Assembly (NCBI RefSeq): GCF_027942865.1
Contig: NC_134510.1
Span: 30,646,163 to 30,710,162, forward strand
Direction: 5' to 3'
DNA length: 64,000 nt
DNA from: Odontesthes bonariensis
Lineage: Eukaryota > Chordata > Actinopteri > Atheriniformes > Atherinopsidae
Position 1 is the stretch's first letter; the number at the start of each line of letters is the position of its first letter. The notes under the pieces are model-generated. The model ran no database searches and was not told where the DNA came from. It worked only from the letters and a program-made list of their open reading frames with translations. The translations under genes were made by a program, and so were the position numbers. Below, piece after piece: positions 22,701-36,690 of the stretch.

Positions 22701-25700
22701 ATCTACTTACCAACCAAAAGTGAGAGCAATCAGATGATCAATCTATCACGGAGCCTGCAGCCAAGGTGCATGACTAGCTGCTCACAGGAGTTTTCTTTCT
22801 CTTTGTGCAGTTCTTCAAGCTGTGTTGATTATTACGGAAGGAGAGGATGGTGAAGTTAGAGCTAAGATAGTTTGTTTGATCTGTTAGTTCAAGTTAACTC
22901 CGCTCCTTTGACAGCCTGGTTGAGGTGGGCTGCAGAATATTGCAGAGGGAGCTTGATCAAACAAGCAGTCCACTTTCTGTCCTGCACCACATGTCATGCC
23001 TGCACATACCTTTAATCATAAGGCGGTCGGTGAAGCTTTAAATAACCCGCAGGAGACAAGCTTTGCTCTGTTTTTAGCTATATCTTAATGACACCAGGTG
23101 GACAGATTCCTTTCTCTCCTGGGTTAATTGATGCTGCAGGCCTTCCTTGTTTCCCCTGAAAGGCAAAGCAAACACGATGAAAAGATGTATAATTCCCAAT
23201 TAAAGTCAGTTTTTTAACATTTTCTAAAGTTCAGTTGATACAGAAACAGAACAAAGTGTATATACTGGTAGCAAGGTGATTTACAGCTGCACATTGCAGA
23301 GTAAAATGATATGGAGCACAGTTTCTAGTTTACCTCATGTGCACTTTCTCCTGGTTCCTTACAGGAGATAAGAGCTGTTTTCAGCTGGTAGTGCCGGTCA
23401 AGGTCTTGTGTACATTCCTGCCTTCTTATTAAATACAGTTTGAGTGTTATTTGATATGGATTTGTTGCCCTACTTATTTGGGTTCAGCAGCTCAGTACTA
23501 CATCCACTGTAGGAAATTAAACTGGTCTTGACTGACAGAATATTCAAGCGGAATGAATCTGTGATAAATATATTTTCATTTTAGAAACTCATCTGAATTT
23601 GTTTGGATAGCTTTCCGTCAGAGTTTCAGTGTCAAGAAGGAATGGAATCCATGTTTTTAAAATGTAGGTGATTAAGAAGGTAACACTTCTTCTATTGTAG
23701 ATATCTTTTTTGGCATAAACAAGCAATGAACTGAGAAAAGTCTTTTATTTTCAATTTATACATGTTACTAAACTGTCAATAAAGACTTCAAATGCCATTG
23801 TCATCATCTCATCTGTATTTTTAATCCTTTATTAACTAGTGCACCTGTTATTTAAGCCAGGGGGGTTATAGTCCTCCCCTGATGCATTCATTAACAGTTT
23901 AAGTGCCCTTATCTGCTTATAACTACACTGTGTCTGATAATTCATTTGTACCGTGTTGAAATGCTGCTTCGGAATGCTAAAAAAGGGAGTTCAAATAAAG
24001 TTTTTCACAAGAAAAAATTCCATTAAAATGCTGAAAGGGACTGTGGGCCAGACATACAAATGCTTTTACTGACATCCAGTCAATCATCTTACACTTGGCT
24101 GGTGCTGCTTTTTCACGTATTCAAAGTCTTTTCATAAAGTAGGAGATAAAATTAAAAATTTTCAGTCGATCATTAAAATCGTCAATTGAAATATGAACAG
24201 CTTGATTGTCTTTTAGAACCTATTCATTTACTTCTTGCGCATACAAGCAAACAAACATGTTCTGGCTTTCATTTTCATATGTAAAATCACTCATTTCTTT
24301 TCTCCCCATCAAGTCACTCAGGGACATCACCTCAGGCTCTGCAAACCTGTGAGCGGCTTTTGTAATTAATTCTGGCATTTGAGATTAATGATTAGACAGA
24401 AATGAAGTGGTATTGGAAGTTAACATTGGTTGCGGACCTTGTGGGTAGCAGCATGTTCCTGCTTATTTTTGCAGCGTAAAGGAGCTCAAAGAATCTTGGA
24501 ATATCTCTGCTATCAAAATGCCAATGCTGTGCCATGTGACCTCTTGTTAAAGCAGGCCTCTGGGGGAGTTAAATGTGACATTTACAAAATTTCTTTTGGC
24601 ACGGTACACGTATATAAAATTGCTCAGTACCATGTATTTTTGAACAACCTTAGATAAGGACAATGTTTTCTGTGGGATGATGAGGGTCTTTGGTCAGTGA
24701 CATTTTGCTGACCAGAAAAAGTGCTGTCTGTCCCATCGGTCATAAACGAAGGAGCTGAGTCAACAGTTCAAAGCTGAAGATAATGTAAAATAAATTGTGT
24801 TTTTATTTATCTATAAATTCTGCAGTGACAAGGGCTTAAAAATACACATACAGAGAACCGTGCAATCCTAAATCTTTTATGCTTATGAAAACTATATTTG
24901 GTGCTGTTAGTGAGTTTTCCATGTGGATACCCTGATGTAAGAGTCATAGAGAATATTTATTTGAAGCTAATTTAATCAAAATCTCTCTATCAATACCCTG
25001 AAAACATTTTTTTCTCATAATTAGCAAATGGATAGCTTGTTTTATTGAAGTTTCTGCTTTTGTGTTTTGCTTTGACGACAGTTTGAAGCGGGTGACTCAT
25101 CGGGTGACATATTCCAAGCCCCAAATCAGAGGTCAGAAACATAAAAGGCAGTGTTAATTTTAGGACAAGTGGCAAAACACCATCCTAATATTAATCAGTC
25201 TAACCAAAGGAAAGCCTTTAAATAAATGATTTTTGTCGATTTAACCTTGAACACTTTTTGATGTCGGTAAATGTATCTGATATGAAACCAGGTTTTAATC
25301 CTTTATCAGTAAGTAAGTTGTACTAAATTATTTATAGATAAAAACTATGTTTTGATCATTCTTGTAGTATTTACAGTGTGTGTAGCAATAGCACGTTAAT
25401 GTATTTCAATTTGGAGCAAACTCTATCTATAGTAGATTCCATTAGTAGTGGTGAAGTCTGCCCCTAAGGAAGGTCTTCCTCGATTATAAGATCAGATATT
25501 TTAGAAAAGGAACCATCTTTTAATTTGTTCACCGATTTCTTGAACAAATGTATTAAAGAAAGGAAAGCAGGCAAAGCAATTATTTGTATTAGAGCCCCTA
25601 TGAGGTCATCAGCAGCAGAAAACTCATCCAAATGCTTCCAAACACATGGCAGATGTTCCCCATGGCGATCATTAAAATTTCATCTCACATTAGCGTGGAA

Positions 25701-28700
25701 CCACAGCTGCCTTTCTGCCCTCCTTTGCGTTGAACTGTGTGACAGAGGGGGTTTTGTACATCCATTGAATAATTTCATACTTTGATCAGGGGAGTTGTGA
25801 CTTTCAAGTTTAATCGACAACCAAGTGTAAGTACGATGCCTCCGTCTTGCAGCTCTGGTCCAATAGGAGGCTCCTTTCATCTCGCCAATCACTCGCTGCT
25901 AGACAAAACCATTGATTTAACTCTTTTATTTTTTGCCCCCGTAATGAGATGCATTTTAAGTGCGGTGCTTTTTGATCTTTTAAGACATTTTTATCAGCAT
26001 GATCCAAGCCTCATGTCTGAGTATCGGCAGCGTTTCAACATCAAGGCCATTCAGTTTGGTATATTTATCTCACTGTTAGGCTGCACATTGAAAACTAAAC
26101 CCTTTTGGCATTTTGTATTGAATAAATTGAATCTTGAAGCTTTTTGTGAAAGCCAGACCTAAAAATGTGATTAGAATAGGATCTGATTTTGTTGTTATCA
26201 AAACGTATACCAACAACTTAGACATAAGATATGAAAAACATTGCTCAACTACTCCTCTAAAGAGTCATAAAGCTGTTTTCTGTTTTGTATATTACTAATT
26301 TTCCATTTCACAAAGAAATGCAGATGATAAGAGATTATAATTTCTTTGGAACCTCAAGCATTAAGGCTTTGACCACTCTCCAAACAAGTGCAGTAGCTTC
26401 AATATTAGCCATGCTTTTACAACTACTTTGGGAGTTCCCGGCAACACCATGCAATCCAGTAAACTCCACAGACTGGGCTCATTGTACAGGTGTGTGTTTT
26501 GGCTTCGTTCCCAGCAGTGGAAGAAATTTTACTCCAAAGTTACACTACCTTGGTTTCTGTGTTTGTAAGAGGACGCAAAATCACTAGAATATTAATTGGA
26601 CAAATTTAGCACTTTAAAATGGGACTGTGTGAGAATTTACCATTGGTATTTCTGTACAATTGGAATAGATGTAATCATTATGAAAGGGATTAGCTGGTAT
26701 AGGCAGGAAGCCAGGGACAGAAAATCTATTTTGTAAACCATTTTCTATTTTTCCACAAAGATTTCTGTCATCCAAAATGTGTTCTTTAGACTTAGGTCAT
26801 TCTTGATAAGGCTGCTAGCAAAATGTACGGGATTATCTTTTCAACATAGCAAGCTTTATTTCATGATGTCACAGAGAATGAAATGAGTCCAACCATGTTG
26901 GCCACAAAATCACACTTCAAATAGCAACACGGTAGCTTAGCTGCGACTGAACTCTTCTGTTGGGATGAGAGAATTATGTTGTCATTCTTTTCCCTCCACC
27001 ACAAACATAAGGAAGCTTATAGGTTCATGCTCTGAGTATTAACAGGGGGATTAAGCAAGGAAGCTTCTGGGATGCTCAAGTCCGTGAAGCACAGAGCAGC
27101 GATGTCTTCATTGTTGAGATATCTTCTTAATGCAACACAATGAACTTTTTATTTCCAATGCACTGAGGGAAGATGGAGGCTGATTTCAGTTGGAGTCATT
27201 TTTTATGTGTGGCACATATTCTTTATTCATAAGTCTTGTTTTAGACAGTGGTTAATGGTCTCTGATAAAAAGCAGCAGTGTTGCTCAGATAAACTGTGAA
27301 GTTGTAACAATTAACATTACCTCTTTGCCAAAAGCTGAGACTTATGTTTCAGATAAAAACAATGACTTGTAAATATTTTCAACACAACACAGTATTTAAC
27401 TGAAAGTAAATACCAATTGTATGCTTATTAATAAATGTATCCAAATTTGTCATTTTTTTTCAAAATGTAATACTTTTAGCATAAAGTTTCACCACAATAA
27501 TTATCATTATTGCAAAATAAACAAAACTTTAGGTGATTATGATTATTAGTGGTACAATGAAGTGACAAAATGCAAAGAAAAACATTTCCTTTGCTTTTTT
27601 TTCAGTGTGGAAGCTAAAGAGTTAAAAAGACATTTAAATTTTGAACTAATCTTGTCTGATGTGTCATCAACCAACAAGGTGAGAAATCTGGACTGCCAGC
27701 TGGATAGTGTAGCTTCTGGACTCCCTGAAAAACCTGTATTTATTGTCACCGTCTGTCTGTGTGTGACAGAAGAGAGAAGACCCAAACACAGGCTCACCGA
27801 CAGCAGGTGAAGATATGTGTCTAAATCTCTAATAAAGAAAACAAAAAGCTGCTGGTAAAGCAGGGGGCTTACAAACTGAAATTGAAAATATGAATAGCGG
27901 AGCTGACAATCCATTTGGCACTAAAAACAACCCAGAATTATAAAACAATATTGACAGTCAGTCAAATGAAAACCCAGGAATTATTTGAACTCGATGAGCA
28001 ATGACTGGTGAGAGCCAGGTGTGTAAGGAAGGAAATGAACAAAGGTCAGAGGTAATGAACAAAACAGATGTGAAGCAAGCTAAAACTGGAAGAAAATCTA
28101 AGAAAAAACACGTGTGAAGATCTACTTTCAAGACAGAGAATGTAAAGATACGCCGTGTTGTATGCTAGGACATGAGCTCCATCTTGTGAGGAATGCTCTC
28201 CCATTACATCCGTATAAGACTGTTGTTGCATGGCTGGATTTCGTTTTGTTTGGATGAAAACGGTCAAATCTAATAAATAAGAGAAGAGATGGAAAGGAAT
28301 AACAAAAGAAGAAGAAACCTGCCAGGCATAAGCAAACTGCACGGTAAATGGAAGATCTACTAATTAACAAGTGGGTATTGTGACGAAATCTGCTCTCCTT
28401 AATTTTTTGCTAATTCACAACAGTAAACAAATTAAGATATTATCAAATTGATTCAGCAATGTGTTTATGATATGAAGTCACGTGTGGTGGATTTATCGAG
28501 TCGCTATGTTGATAATAAACTTCTTATGATTATGTGATTAAATGTTTATCCTTTGGTCGTGAGGATGAAATGGACTGCGATATGCTTTTAGAACTTGTTC
28601 CTACCGTTGGAGTGCAGCAACCCCACCTGAAGTTAACGTTCGATGCCTGTACATACAAAACACAACCTCAGAGCAAGCGACAATACAACATGCCGTCCAA

Positions 28701-31700
28701 ATGAACTGATGTGTGATGTCAACTTTGCATTCTCTATAAGGCTTGAAGCAAAGCCAATGAAACCTACAACATGGAATTCAAAGGTAAAGGGAAAACAAAA
28801 CAAAGACACAAGGAACAACCTTTTAAATTGTGTGTTGATAACAAGCTTAATCAGACCAAAGCTCAGGCCCAGAGATGGCGGCAGTCTTTCTGTTTGTTTT
28901 GCATGGTGCAGTTTTAACTTGCGTCCCTGAATGCTATGACACACTGAGGTCATTAATGGTGTGAAGGGTTCCTAAACCCATGAAGTGATACACTCACACT
29001 TATAGTGATCCACTCCTTAGCAACATCTCATGACAACAACTTCTTATTGTAGTCTGTTTTTGATACATCTCATGACAATACATGGAAATAGCATCCCACT
29101 TTGGGTACTTTTCAAGTGTCATTTCCACATATTTTAAGCTTTTGGTTAGTCACATTAGGACGCTGGCGTAACACAACAAAAGGTCAGGGTGTCAGCTTCA
29201 TAGTGAAAGATGATACATGATATTACTTTAGCATGCTTTAAAAACATTTGCTCTAAAACAAATGCGCCGACATTTGCTACACCATCCACCTGAACCATGT
29301 ACAAAAGCAAAATGTTGTTCTTTATTTAACCCTGATATGAAAATAAGGGCTTTTACTTGTTGGGAAATTTTTCAAGTTACGACATTAGTAGTTTTTCTTC
29401 ATTTTCAGAGGATTTCTTCAGTCCATCAGAAGAACAGAGAAGCTAAAGAAAAAATTATGTTCAAAGTTGCACGTTCTGTTGGTTACCTCAACACAGACTT
29501 TTTTTTCAAAGTTATTTACTTCCCCTTTCCCAGAAGACACCGGGGAGCTGAGAGTTTATATTTATTCACACCATTTACAGTAAATGAAAAAGATAAAGCA
29601 CATGCTTGTGTCCACTTTACACCCGCATATAAGAATCTCCAACCTCCTCCTCGTGCTCTTTAATAGACTGCTGATAACGCGGCAGAGCAGCTCTCGTCCC
29701 CACTGCCCATGTTTGTGCTCTTCAGCAGCACAAGCGCCCCGACACTTGGCTCATAACAGCCATGACAGTTGAACTTCAAAGTGGCCTTTCCCATTCAGCG
29801 CAAATTAAATCAAAACAGCTGTGGCTGTTTTTATTTCATGAATACTATCATGTGACAATATAATGGAATTAATGCAGGTTTTAAAGGCTGTCTCCAACTA
29901 CATCACATTAACAGTTAAACAAATTTTCAGCCTCTCCACTTTTTATTTAAATATTCTGAGACCTTGCTGGACACTAAAACATCTCATTAAACCTTACTTT
30001 TTATTTCATTTCTAGTTAACCGCTCCATTAAGCATTGCAGCTCAACCTTTCAGTTTAACCTCTGAAACACCTAAGAGGAATGAAAAAACATCTCAAGAGG
30101 ACAGTATTTAATTAGGAGAAATTAAATATGAATTTAACATTAAAAAAATGTTTATTTTTTTCTTTCAGACTGTTTTGATGCAGAGAGAAGAATCTGCATC
30201 GTTGTGTTCTTCATTACTGGGGCCTGATACTTTCATGCACCAATACGTTTTACCCCTTCCTTATATAATACATGATTTTATGCTTCCTGCTTCAGTAAAC
30301 ATGGAGACTGTTGCTCTGAAGACTTTTCTAAGAAGCTCAGCACTGTTCACCCGAACTATGTCCTTGTGCTGGTTTGTGTCACAAATATCGTTGTATTGCG
30401 TAAGCTTTGTTCGACAACATTCTGAGTGTTGTGGGTTCTGAACAACAATACCGCAGGGTTGTCAATCTGCTGCGGTTGTGCGTGGTCTGTTTTCATACCA
30501 CTCAACCTATCCAGAGATACTGGGAAAATCCCTCGTTTCCCAATGACACATACGCACCTGAGGCACCTGCCTGGAACCTAAATTTGTTTATTTTGCACAA
30601 TTAGAAAGACACATAACACACATGAGAGAATTAATGAGCCTTATTAATGCCAAAAGGTGAGTGCTCTACTAGGTTTACAACTGCTATTTCTACGACAGCT
30701 GTTACGCTCCAATTTGCATCACCGGGGATGGTTGTGTCTCAAATAGACGTAATGTCTCAAGAAGGCCAGACGGAAGATTTAGGTACAATACAAGCCTCAG
30801 TCTTATCAGTCTTTTCACTTGCTTTTTGGCTCATGTAGGTTTAGGTTGTAAATGTATTTGTTTTGGGTTAAAAGAAAAGAAAAGATCATAGTTTGGGGGC
30901 TGAGACACGTCATGTGACAGTGTTTGTGTCACATTACAACACGCTGGGTTTCCGCAGGGGGTTTCACATGCACATTTTCCTATTCAACCACTGCATGTTG
31001 CTCGTTTTTTTTAAACAAATACAAGTCGTATGAGCAGTTCAGGCACAAACACACTTGGTTAGGATTAGGGAAAGGAAACAGTTTGCGTTATAGGAATGCA
31101 TTTCAGTTGGATGTTCTGCTCAGCCATAAATCCACCTTTGTCTCCTTATTATTCAGACTTATCACTCTGTTATGATGTAATCTTTTTTCCTTTCTTGCAA
31201 CAGTCAAAATTACTTCAAAAATAAGTGGGCCTTGACTGAACAGATGTTGATTTGAGGTAAAACCAGTGATGCCGTCACTCCGTCTGGGAGGCTCCTGTTA
31301 CTCCACCTCAAGTTGTCACAGTGGTTATGTTGAAAATCTTTTAGGTATGAAGTGGAATGACATTAATGACAAAGAACTAATAATCCCAAAAGGAAATAAC
31401 AAAGTCAAGTTGGCGATAAAAGCTTACAGACATCTTGTGGAATATAACCAAATAAACTATATAAATGTTGTAAAGTTAGACTGTTCTTGCCTTAAAAGCA
31501 ACACTGTAGGTCTTATTTCTAGTCGTTAGTATGACCTACATTTACATTTTAAGAATAACGGCCCTGTAGTGATTGTATGAGAAAGTGCATGAAAGTTCTC
31601 AGATGGACTTGATAACTTTGTAAAGTGGTAAACACGTGACATCTTATCTGAGTTGGGATATTTTGCCAGCCCATACAAAGTCACTTTGTACTCTAATTAT

Positions 31701-32940
31701 AGGTGCTTGAAAAAGGAACCTAAATAAATGTCTCACAGTGTTCTCCACCCTCTTTTGCACAGGAAATGCTAAAAATATTCTTTCAGAAACTGATATATGG
31801 GTCATAAGTCATGGTGGAGACAAGCGACCTCTTTGATCTTTTAAGAAGACTTATGCTGGGAATTGTTAACAGCTGTCTTGTTAGATTTGACAAATGTATG
31901 TTTGATATTCTATATGCAAATCAAAAGTTGTCGGTGCTGTCTTGGCAGTATTTTACCTCTGAGAGTCCTGATTTGGAGCTGAAATAAAGTCCTTTACAAA
32001 TAAAACATAAAAAAAACAATAAACAGATATACTCTCACTCAACTGTCATTAGACAGTATCAAAAAAGTCAGCATCTTTATGGAGTTCAGAGGTGAGAGTA
32101 CTTAAATAACAAACACAATATCGTTCTTCCTTCAAGTGATAAAAATCTTATGGCTAAAGCTACTGACTAAATAAGTAAATTCATCAAACTTTGCATGCTT
32201 TAAGTCAAATAGTCAGTGCTTTGCTTAAGATTTTCCACTGGGCATGCAGACAGCGGTAATGTGAAAAATAATGATCTGACTCTGAAATATTTCAGAAGCT
32301 AAAAGAAAAAATATGAAACATGAAAGTACAAAATGGAACCCGATATACATTTCTCTTTGAATTTGTTCTTCTGTCTCTTTCCCTGAGGCTGAATTGTCTC
32401 TGACTACTGAAGCAAGCTGTCCTGCAGTGATGATGAAATATCACCAAGCATTACACAGAAGTTTGTGGTCAGATAGGATCTTTGAAACGCCATGATGTTA
32501 CTCTGTAAATCCACTTCTCTCACAATGGAACCCACCAGCTTGCACAACACAGTGGGGAATGCAAACGTGATGTTTTCAGACAGAAGCTAACTTTGTGTTT
32601 GTTCCCATGTCTGGAGTGCAGAGGAAGTTAAAAGAGTTTTTTCGTTTGTTTGTTTCGATCAACAACAGCATCAAGAAGTGACTGACATGGTTAAAAGGAT
32701 TAATAACTTTTATGGAGATAGGTCAGGTAGTAGCAAATTACCGAAAGCTCAGACATGGGAATCAAGTGTTTAAAGACTCAGCTCAAGTGAAAACAGCTCA
32801 GAATTATTTAATTCATTAAGCAACATCAAAAGGACTCTGTAGACCCTTGAGTCATTGTTACTTCAAAAGTCTGTGTCTGTGTCTTCGTAAAAATGAACCA
32901 TAAATGGAGCACCGCGTTAGTTCTGGCAGACCACGTAGTC
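19701..32940. other. Gene-poor stretch
   Basis: About 13 kb without a supportable gene. Open frames are short and lack splice or domain support. There is one exon-like segment at 27606-27678. The sequence at about 25830-26050 (CCAAT-type boxes, homeodomain-like TAAT/ATTGATTT sites, long open composition) looks less random than its surroundings and might be conserved non-coding DNA. I see no intact mobile element. Confidence 0.45.
27606..27678 (+). other. Orphan exon-like segment
   Basis: A strong acceptor (tttgcttttttttcag) and a good donor (ACAAG|gtgaga) enclose 73 nt. Only one frame is open (VEAKELKRHLNFEL.., phase 2 in, phase 0 out). No neighbouring exon to pair with was found. It could be a cryptic or lncRNA exon. 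Confidence 0.2.
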
Positions 32941-32956
32941 AACGCGCCCTTTGCCT

Positions 32957-33186
32957 ATTGGCTGACGTCGACCCAACCCTTATGGCCAGCTGTGCTCAAT
33001 GGGTAATCAGCTGCAGCTCGTAATTGGATGCTGGCATTTGGGGCACTTCATTTAAACTTGGTTTGCTGTCACTGCTTTTTTTTTTTTTTTGCTCTCTGCT
33101 TGCAGCCTTCCACAGCAGCTACCCGCGTAGGGGCAAAAAGTTTTTGCTTCTGCTTACAAGACTAGCTCCGATTAGCATACGCGCCG
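32957..33186 (+). promoter_or_regulatory. CpG-associated promoter region
   Basis: It contains an inverted CCAAT box (ATTGG, 32957-32961) abutting a CRE-like site (TGACGTCG, 32963-32970) and a second ATTGG at 33023-33027. No TATA box is seen. The sequence becomes CpG-rich from about 33120 to 33560, unlike the flanking AT-rich DNA. This is the usual architecture of a broad vertebrate promoter driving the exon that follows. Confidence 0.5.
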
Positions 33187-33333
33187 ATGCTAGTATTATT
33201 ATTGTGCTGCTTACCCTGTCGTCCGGCATGGATCCCCGCTGCCGGCGGAGTCGGAGATTCGGCTGAGATGGACGCGTGGAGGACATCCAGCCGAGCCATA
33301 TCGCAAGCCACAGAGGCCGCGGTCAGAGTCAAG
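33187..33333 (+). CDS. First coding exon of an unidentified gene
   Basis: Inside a CpG-rich block, an open frame ends at the splice donor GTCAAG|gtaggc (33334). The most conservative start is ATG at 33268 (gagATGG), giving MDAWRTSSRAISQATEAAVRVK and leaving in phase 0. An in-frame ATG at 33187 would add 27 residues with a hydrophobic beginning (MLVLLLCCLP..), which might act as a signal sequence. A separate uORF (33228-33266) stops one base before the 33268 ATG. I do not recognise the family and found no matching next exon inside the window, so intron 1 would be over 30 kb, or the exon may belong to a short or non-coding transcript. Confidence 0.4.
33228..33266 (+). promoter_or_regulatory. 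Upstream ORF abutting the candidate start codon
   Basis: ATG at 33228 reads 12 codons, rich in Arg, and stops at 33264-33266, one base before the ATG at 33268. Such spacing permits termination-reinitiation control in eukaryotic mRNAs. It matters only if translation begins at 33268. Confidence 0.3.
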
Positions 33334-35363
33334 GTAGGCCGCGGCGGGCTCCTGTACGTGGCAGGGCTTGCCGCGGTTAGACACGCGGCTTATTTTACAC
33401 CGATTCACATGATTTTGCGTGACTATTGGTCCGTGGATCCTCGCGGTGATGCTCTAAGGTGGAGCGCGCGCCTCTGGCGCTACACGCTGTTGATTGGTAG
33501 CCTATTATCTGCATACAGTCTGATGGGTGCGGCGCCACCCGTCGTGTCGGGGTGTGAGTGCTTGTGCCTGTGGATACAGTGGGAGGTGATGTGAGTCAGC
33601 GGATTAACAACTATTGCCTTTCCTCGGTCAATGTTGAAACATTGTTTGGACTAGTTCCTCCTCTCAGTTGCTAGCTACAGCATTGCTCGTTTATCCACCA
33701 GCAAACAAGTCTATTTTATTTTTATTTTTTCCCACTGTATTGAATGCAAAGCTTCCAGGTAAAGTGAAGTGAGTGCTTTTATAATAAAATCAGAGATTCA
33801 TTGACAAGTTTTCAGGGTTTCACTGTGAACTCAGTGGAGGGAGAATCAATTCTGTGCATGGAGAATGCTAAAGTCAGAGCTGTCTGCTGCTGAAATGACC
33901 ACGGTGTCATGAACTGAAATCCCATGCTCAATGGATGAAGAATGGATGAATACAAAAAGCATTTTGTGAATGAAGCCCGGCTGTGGTCGAATTGATCTCA
34001 TCATGTAGATCCGTGATTATTATTGCTCATGTATGTTCTGCTTGTATTAATTCGGCTCATCGTTGATAGGCCCTGAAAAGGTTTTGATCCTGAAGAGAAG
34101 AACGTCAGGATGCTACCCTGTTTGCTATAGGCATGCACTTCGTCGTATAACAACCTCCAGAGACCTACAGTGAAACTTCACTACTTAGCTGCATTTTTTT
34201 TTGCTTAACAAAAGCAGCAGTAAGAGGCTGATTAGCTAGGCTATCGTTAAACAATGGAGCCTAAGTGTACTTGGCTGACTGAACTACCTTTGAATAATTA
34301 TTCAACTGGTAAATGAGCTCTGGGAATTATACATTTTTAAACAGTGGAGGTCTCTACAGACGCTCATATAGAGCGATTTAAAGAGACTTGTCCAGTAATA
34401 CACAGCTATTGCCTCTAACAGGAATCCTTTATTTAACGCTCCATAATTGACAATAAGATAGCTAGTCTTATGCTCTATAAAGCCAGTCCTCTAAGCTACA
34501 AATAACACCATATCATAAGGATACATACTGCTCTCCTGAGCACTGCTGTGTGAGCTGCGATGCTCATATACTAAGAGAATCATACGTACTGGCCAACTGG
34601 CTTTTGTGCTTCCCGTCCAAACAATCCCTGCCATCCTCACTCGTTTCTTTGGGGCCATTTAGGGGACAATTTCAAGCACAATGCGTCCAACAGTTTTGTG
34701 TTTAAAGGCTTGAGCATAAACACAAGATGGCACTTGAGATCAGTGATGCACTCTGATTTAAAGGATCTGACATCTGTAGCAGTTCTACAGCATATGTTTG
34801 TGATGCTTTGTGGACAAGCGTCCGGCCACTTCGTGTAACACCAGCCTGTTTGTGATTGGCTCTTGCTCAGCAAATGGCATGCTAATTGCATGACATCAAA
34901 ACATTTCAACCATCGTCCCCACGGTTGATGCCACAGCTAATCCCTTCAGGAGGAGCGTTGTCATTTTTCCTTCTGTGAGAAGCAGCCTGTAAAAGCTGAT
35001 TTCAGCGTAAACTGATAAAAGGGCAAACTGTCCAGTAAGTACTGGTGCAGGATGAACCTCTGAGAAACATGTTGCAGGAAACACTGGAGGCTTTTCTTTC
35101 TTCCCTTTAGTTTCTTGCTTGCAAATACTGAGTGTTGCTTTCTGGCTATTTGTATACGACTTATGCATGTGATGTGCTCGTGTTAGGAAGCACTTGCCTC
35201 TTCTCATTTTGTGTCATTTTGGAGGCTGCTGGCCTTCTTGGAAGTTTGAAAATAAATGGCATCCTGTTTCTCTGCTTACTCAAGCCATTGTGATGCCCTG
35301 TTGATGCCAAGTTGCCATGCTACGTGTCATCTTGCCACAGCTAGATTTTCAGTATATTTTTAC

Positions 35364-35555
35364 TTAGAGCTGCAGTAGGCAGGTTTTCAAAATTGCGAGT
35401 CTAAAGTCGGAAAATTCGAACTGATACAACTTTCAGGTCCCTCCCCCAACCTCTAACAAGCTCCGAATCGCCCCCAAACCCCTCCCCCTCTGTGGACGAG
35501 GTTGTGCACGTGATTTTTCCACTTAGAATAGCTGCCTACTGGTATATTTAAAAAA
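35364..35555. repeat. Short MITE-like repeat
   Basis: It begins with 'gctgcagtaggcaggtttt' and ends with 'aatagctgcctactgg', which pair imperfectly as inverted ends. This text is frequent in fish genomes. Family not assigned. Confidence 0.45.
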
Positions 35556-35821
35556 AAATAAAAAAATTGTGCAGCTGTGCCTCTGTTTAAATAAAACAAG
35601 AGCCACTGGTAGGGCTCAACTTTGCATGAAAGATGCTGATTAAGATCGAAAATAAATTTGGGAGGAAGTCAAATCATTAAAACCGCTCCCGGAATTGATG
35701 GCACGAACAGCAATGACAGAGGTCATTTGTGTCAGGCTTTATGGCTTTTAATTGTGTGGATAGCAAAATAAGCAAGCTCACGGTGACTTTAACTTCCTAG
35801 GTGGTCAGGTGAAGTGTGTTA

Positions 35822-36408
35822 AAGCCTGGTTTATAGTCGGTAACGCAAGATGCAACGCAAGCCCTTGCGCGGTTGCAAGCCCCCCCTTGCGTGTGTCACC
35901 TCAATTTTCTAAACTTTACGCAAGCGCAAGCCACTGGCTGTGTTCGAAACCGCCTACTACTTGAAAACGGCATACTCGATCTAACAGTATGCAGAGCGTT
36001 TACACACGGTGCACTTCACTCCTGCCCGAGCCGAAATCAGCCGGCCTGAAAAGCTGATTTCCCTTAAGCTATAAACTCTGTAAATATATAACTTTAGCAA
36101 CATTTGAAACATTTTCAGGCGAGAAAGTAGTCGTTTAGACCCCCAAAGTGTTGAAATCTGATAAAATACCGGCTATTTACAAGAAGAAGAAGCATGAATC
36201 ACTCGAAGAGGTCCTGGCGGTGAATTTCCTTTCATCATAGTAGGCTTGTCATTGAAAAAACCCGCTACTCCACCTACTGTCCTGGCGGTGAATCGCCACG
36301 CAGCACACGCAACCGCCGACAAAGCAAAATGAAGTATAAACGTCTCGAGCCATTAACATACGCGCAAGGCGCCAGGGCAGTTAAAAGAAGTATAACTCAG
36401 CCTTAAAG
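35822..36408. repeat. MITE-like element with degenerate inverted ends
   Basis: The left end 'ttaaagcctggtttatagt' and the right end 'agtataactcagccttaaa' are imperfect inverted repeats. Inside is a phrase starting 'tgtgttcgaaaccgcctactac' that itself resembles a known fish TIR, so an older nested insertion is possible. Confidence 0.45.
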
Positions 36409-36690
36409 CTCTGCTTGCTTGGATGTTGCTTTGCTTTGCTTGGATCTCGTTTTGCTGTTCTTGGATCTGATCTTGCTCTGCTTTGCTTGGATGGTGCTTT
36501 GCTTGGATCTCGTTTTGCTGTCTTGGCTCGGATGTTGCTCTGCTTGCTTGGATCCTGTTCTGCTTGCTTGGATCTTGCTCTGCCTGCTTGGATCTCATTT
36601 GCTGTTCTTGGATCGGATCCTGTTCTGCTTGGATCCTGTTCTGCTTGCTTGGATCTTGCTGCTTTGCTTGGATCTTGCTCTGCTTTGCCC
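36408..36690. repeat. Tandem repeat, period about 20-21 bp
   Basis: A run of diverged units of the type 'tgctctgcttgcttggatct' with length variants. It opens long frames in several phases on both strands, all with repeated Gly-Ser/Lys-Gln-like text, which should not be read as genes. Confidence 0.75.
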
